Shown here in pieces: positions 5,889-7,549 of a stretch of DNA of 7,549 bases. The notes beneath the pieces are model-generated. The model was not told the origin of the DNA. It ran no database searches and saw nothing but the letters and a program-made list of their open reading frames with translations. Position numbers and translations under genes: made by a program. The first letter of the stretch is position 1. Each line of letters begins with the position of its first letter. The stretch covers positions 1 through 7,549 of the forward strand of contig DAOVGZ010000050.1 of NCBI GenBank assembly GCA_030672115.1. The letters run 5' to 3'. This DNA is from a bacterium. GTDB taxonomy: Bacteria > Babelota > Babeliae > Babelales > Vermiphilaceae.

Positions 5889-7549
5889 ATGAATATTGCC
5901 AACTGCACAAAAAACTTACTGTTTTCTTTTTTCATTTTTGCATCATTCACAACACAACTACATGCTAAAAACGAAATAACCGCGCCTGAAGAATCTGTGC
6001 AAACAGAACAAGACTACTCTGATATAGACCTTGCAAGCCTTAGTCAAGAGCAGCTCTATGAAATGGAAAAACAATTCAATCAAAAAAAGGAGAAGTTGGA
6101 AATATTGACAGAAGTTGGTTTAACCCAAACTAAAAAAACAGATGGTATTTTAGAGAGTCTTGCCGGAGAAATTAATGCAAATGCATTTGGGGGTAAAAAT
6201 AAAAAAAAGCTTCTTAATCAAATAAAAGCAGTAAGAAGTATTGTTGCAGAAATTAAAAAACAAACATTTGTTGAAGTTTCACCCGAAACAATCCAGTTCC
6301 TTGTTGCCTTTAATGAACTACTACTTGAACATATAAAAGAAGCAGTAAAAAAAGGATTTGAAGATTTTCCATCCATTGAAAACAAACTTCCAACACTACA
6401 AAAACGTTGTGCTAATATTTCAATAGAAACAATCGAAGAAAAAATTGAACAAATTGAACAAAATATATTCCAACTTGCTGTTTCATCACAATCAATAGGT
6501 CTTACTTGGTATAACAAAGCAAGTAGAGCAATTTATAATCTTTTAGCAATCGCACACCGTCGCAAGTGGGATTCAAGAATAATGATTGCTTCTGTTTTAG
6601 GGTCAATTGGACTTCATGCTCTTTCTACACACACTGAAGTTGGTTGTAAAATATTTGAAAAATTACGTTACAAAGCAAAAAAACTAAAACTAAAACTAAG
6701 AACTCAGGGAATTTCTGAATCTTCCTGTCTAGAAATTAGAAATGAAATTGCTAAACTTGAAGCACAAGCAACATTTATTGAAAACTATTCATATAACCAA
6801 CTGTTAACACATGAAGTTAATAACCAAAAAAAGCAAATACTAACAGCAGAAGAAATTAAAATAAAAATTAAGGATGTAAAAAACCTCGAACAAATTCAAA
6901 AAATTGTAAATGAGAGTAATCAATTAACACCCTCTGGCTTTTTTAAAGAATGTGCTTATCTTAAACAAAAAAATAAACCTTGGCCTGTTTTTTCTTGGGC
7001 CGCTCGCAAATTTAGAAACATCACTGGTATGAATCCAATTTGGGACGATGGAATGTTACTTAACCCTGAGCAAGTTACACTTCTTGGCCAAACAGGAGTC
7101 GCCGTTAAAGCAACTGCTGCGATTGCTGTGGCAAGCTATTTACCTATCATGCGAGCATTCTATGGTGAAAGTTGGCATCTCCATTTTGGTGGTTGGATTG
7201 TCAAAAAAACAAAAATAGTATTTAGCAAACTTATTGGCGGCAATCTTGGCAAACAAATGGAGAAAGAACAGAAAGAAATTAATGAAGGTTCTGAACCAAA
7301 ATATACTTTTGACGATGTTGTTGGCCTTGATCACATCAAAAGAACATTAGAAAACGTTCTTGAATATATTAAAAATCCAGAACGCTTTGACCGAGCAAAC
7401 ATTCCACCTGAACGCGGTTATCTTTTTACTGGTCTTCCAGGAACAGGTAAATCTTTTGTTGCTGAAGCTTTTGGTGGAGAAATAAGAAAAATATTTAAAG
7501 AATTAGGCCGAGATGAAGATGAACTCGGTTTTTATTCTCTTTCTGCAGA
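5889..7549 (+). CDS. Exported or membrane AAA+ ATPase (FtsH-like AAA domain) with a long novel N-terminal region, 3' end cut by the window
   Basis: The frame stays open for 553 codons to the end of the window. Residues 1-26 form a typical signal peptide: Lys8, hydrophobic core 10-20, and LHA before the probable cleavage. Residues about 27-460 match no family I recognise; they are mostly helical, Lys/Glu/Gln-rich, with likely coiled coils near 50-75, 180-195 and 285-345 and two moderately hydrophobic stretches (about 230-246 and 400-420) that may cross or touch the membrane. From 472 the AAA+ domain begins: YTFDDVVGLDHIK (472-484), NPERF (496-500), PPERGYLFTG (506-515) and Walker A GLPGTGKS (515-522). 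These resemble FtsH and related AAA proteins, but FtsH has its AAA domain after only about 150 residues. Walker B, the arginine finger and any HExxH protease site would lie beyond the window, so protease activity is unproven. ATG 5889 is preceded by an in-frame TAA, so no longer start exists. Confidence 0.9.
   Translation, partial: MNIANCTKNLLFSFFIFASFTTQLHAKNEITAPEESVQTEQDYSDIDLASLSQEQLYEMEKQFNQKKEKLEILTEVGLTQTKKTDGILESLAGEINANAFGGKNKKKLLNQIKAVRSIVAEIKKQTFVEVSPETIQFLVAFNELLLEHIKEAVKKGFEDFPSIENKLPTLQKRCANISIETIEEKIEQIEQNIFQLAVSSQSIGLTWYNKASRAIYNLLAIAHRRKWDSRIMIASVLGSIGLHALSTHTEVGCKIFEKLRYKAKKLKLKLRTQGISESSCLEIRNEIAKLEAQATFIENYSYNQLLTHEVNNQKKQILTAEEIKIKIKDVKNLEQIQKIVNESNQLTPSGFFKECAYLKQKNKPWPVFSWAARKFRNITGMNPIWDDGMLLNPEQVTLLGQTGVAVKATAAIAVASYLPIMRAFYGESWHLHFGGWIVKKTKIVFSKLIGGNLGKQMEKEQKEINEGSEPKYTFDDVVGLDHIKRTLENVLEYIKNPERFDRANIPPERGYLFTGLPGTGKSFVAEAFGGEIRKIFKELGRDEDELGFYSLSA

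Noticed and set aside
6218..6517. 99-codon open frame on the minus strand inside the AAA gene
   Set aside because: It is antisense to a frame that stays open for 553 codons from a signal peptide to a Walker A motif; its Ser/Ile/Phe-rich product is typical of an antisense shadow.
1..7549. tRNA, rRNA, CRISPR arrays, insertion sequences and attachment sites
   Set aside because: No spaced direct repeats, no transposase-like frame, no terminal inverted repeats and no recognisable cloverleaf were seen on either strand.

Overview
The window looks like a piece of an AT-rich, Gram-negative-type genome from a host-associated or parasitic bacterium. The translated genes have export signals, short intergenic gaps, strong purine-rich ribosome-binding sites and simple rho-independent terminators. 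The combination of Lys-rich orphan proteins, many N-terminal signal or anchor segments, and an AAA protein with a long non-conserved N-terminal part recalls Candidatus Dependentiae (TM6). That assignment is inference; no rRNA or marker gene is present to settle it. The genetic code appears standard: one gene ends in TGA, the others in TAA, and two genes start with GTG.

Layout: (1) Positions 1-545 (+) hold the end of a Lys/Glu-rich orphan gene that is very AT-rich. It converges on pepA, and a strong hairpin at 557-602 with A- and T-tracts on its two sides can stop transcription from both directions. (2) Positions 627-2144 (-) encode a complete M17 leucyl aminopeptidase (PepA) with all metal and catalytic residues. 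(3) Positions 2305-4070 (-) are a two-gene unit: an anchored or exported alpha/beta hydrolase, then, coupled by an ATGA overlap, a membrane-anchored thioredoxin-fold protein that has no cysteine at all and ends in a Gly/Trp/Tyr/Arg-rich tail. A terminator at 2241-2277 closes the unit. (4) Positions 4288-5733 (-) encode a fusion of thioredoxin reductase and thioredoxin preceded by a lipoprotein-like signal peptide, closed by its own terminator at 4239-4269. (5) A short divergent promoter region (5734-5888) separates it from (6) a rightward gene starting at 5889 that runs off the window: a signal peptide, about 440 residues of unrecognised mostly helical sequence, then the start of an FtsH-like AAA+ ATPase domain with an intact Walker A motif.

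The most interesting theme is extracytoplasmic thiol/redox and proteostasis biology. Four adjacent products (the hydrolase, the Cys-less thioredoxin-like protein, the TrxR-Trx fusion and the AAA protein) carry N-terminal export or anchor segments. The TrxR-Trx fusion would normally be a cytoplasmic NADPH enzyme, so a lipobox on it is unexpected. Functional linkage between these genes is inference from proximity only; they belong to at least three transcription units.
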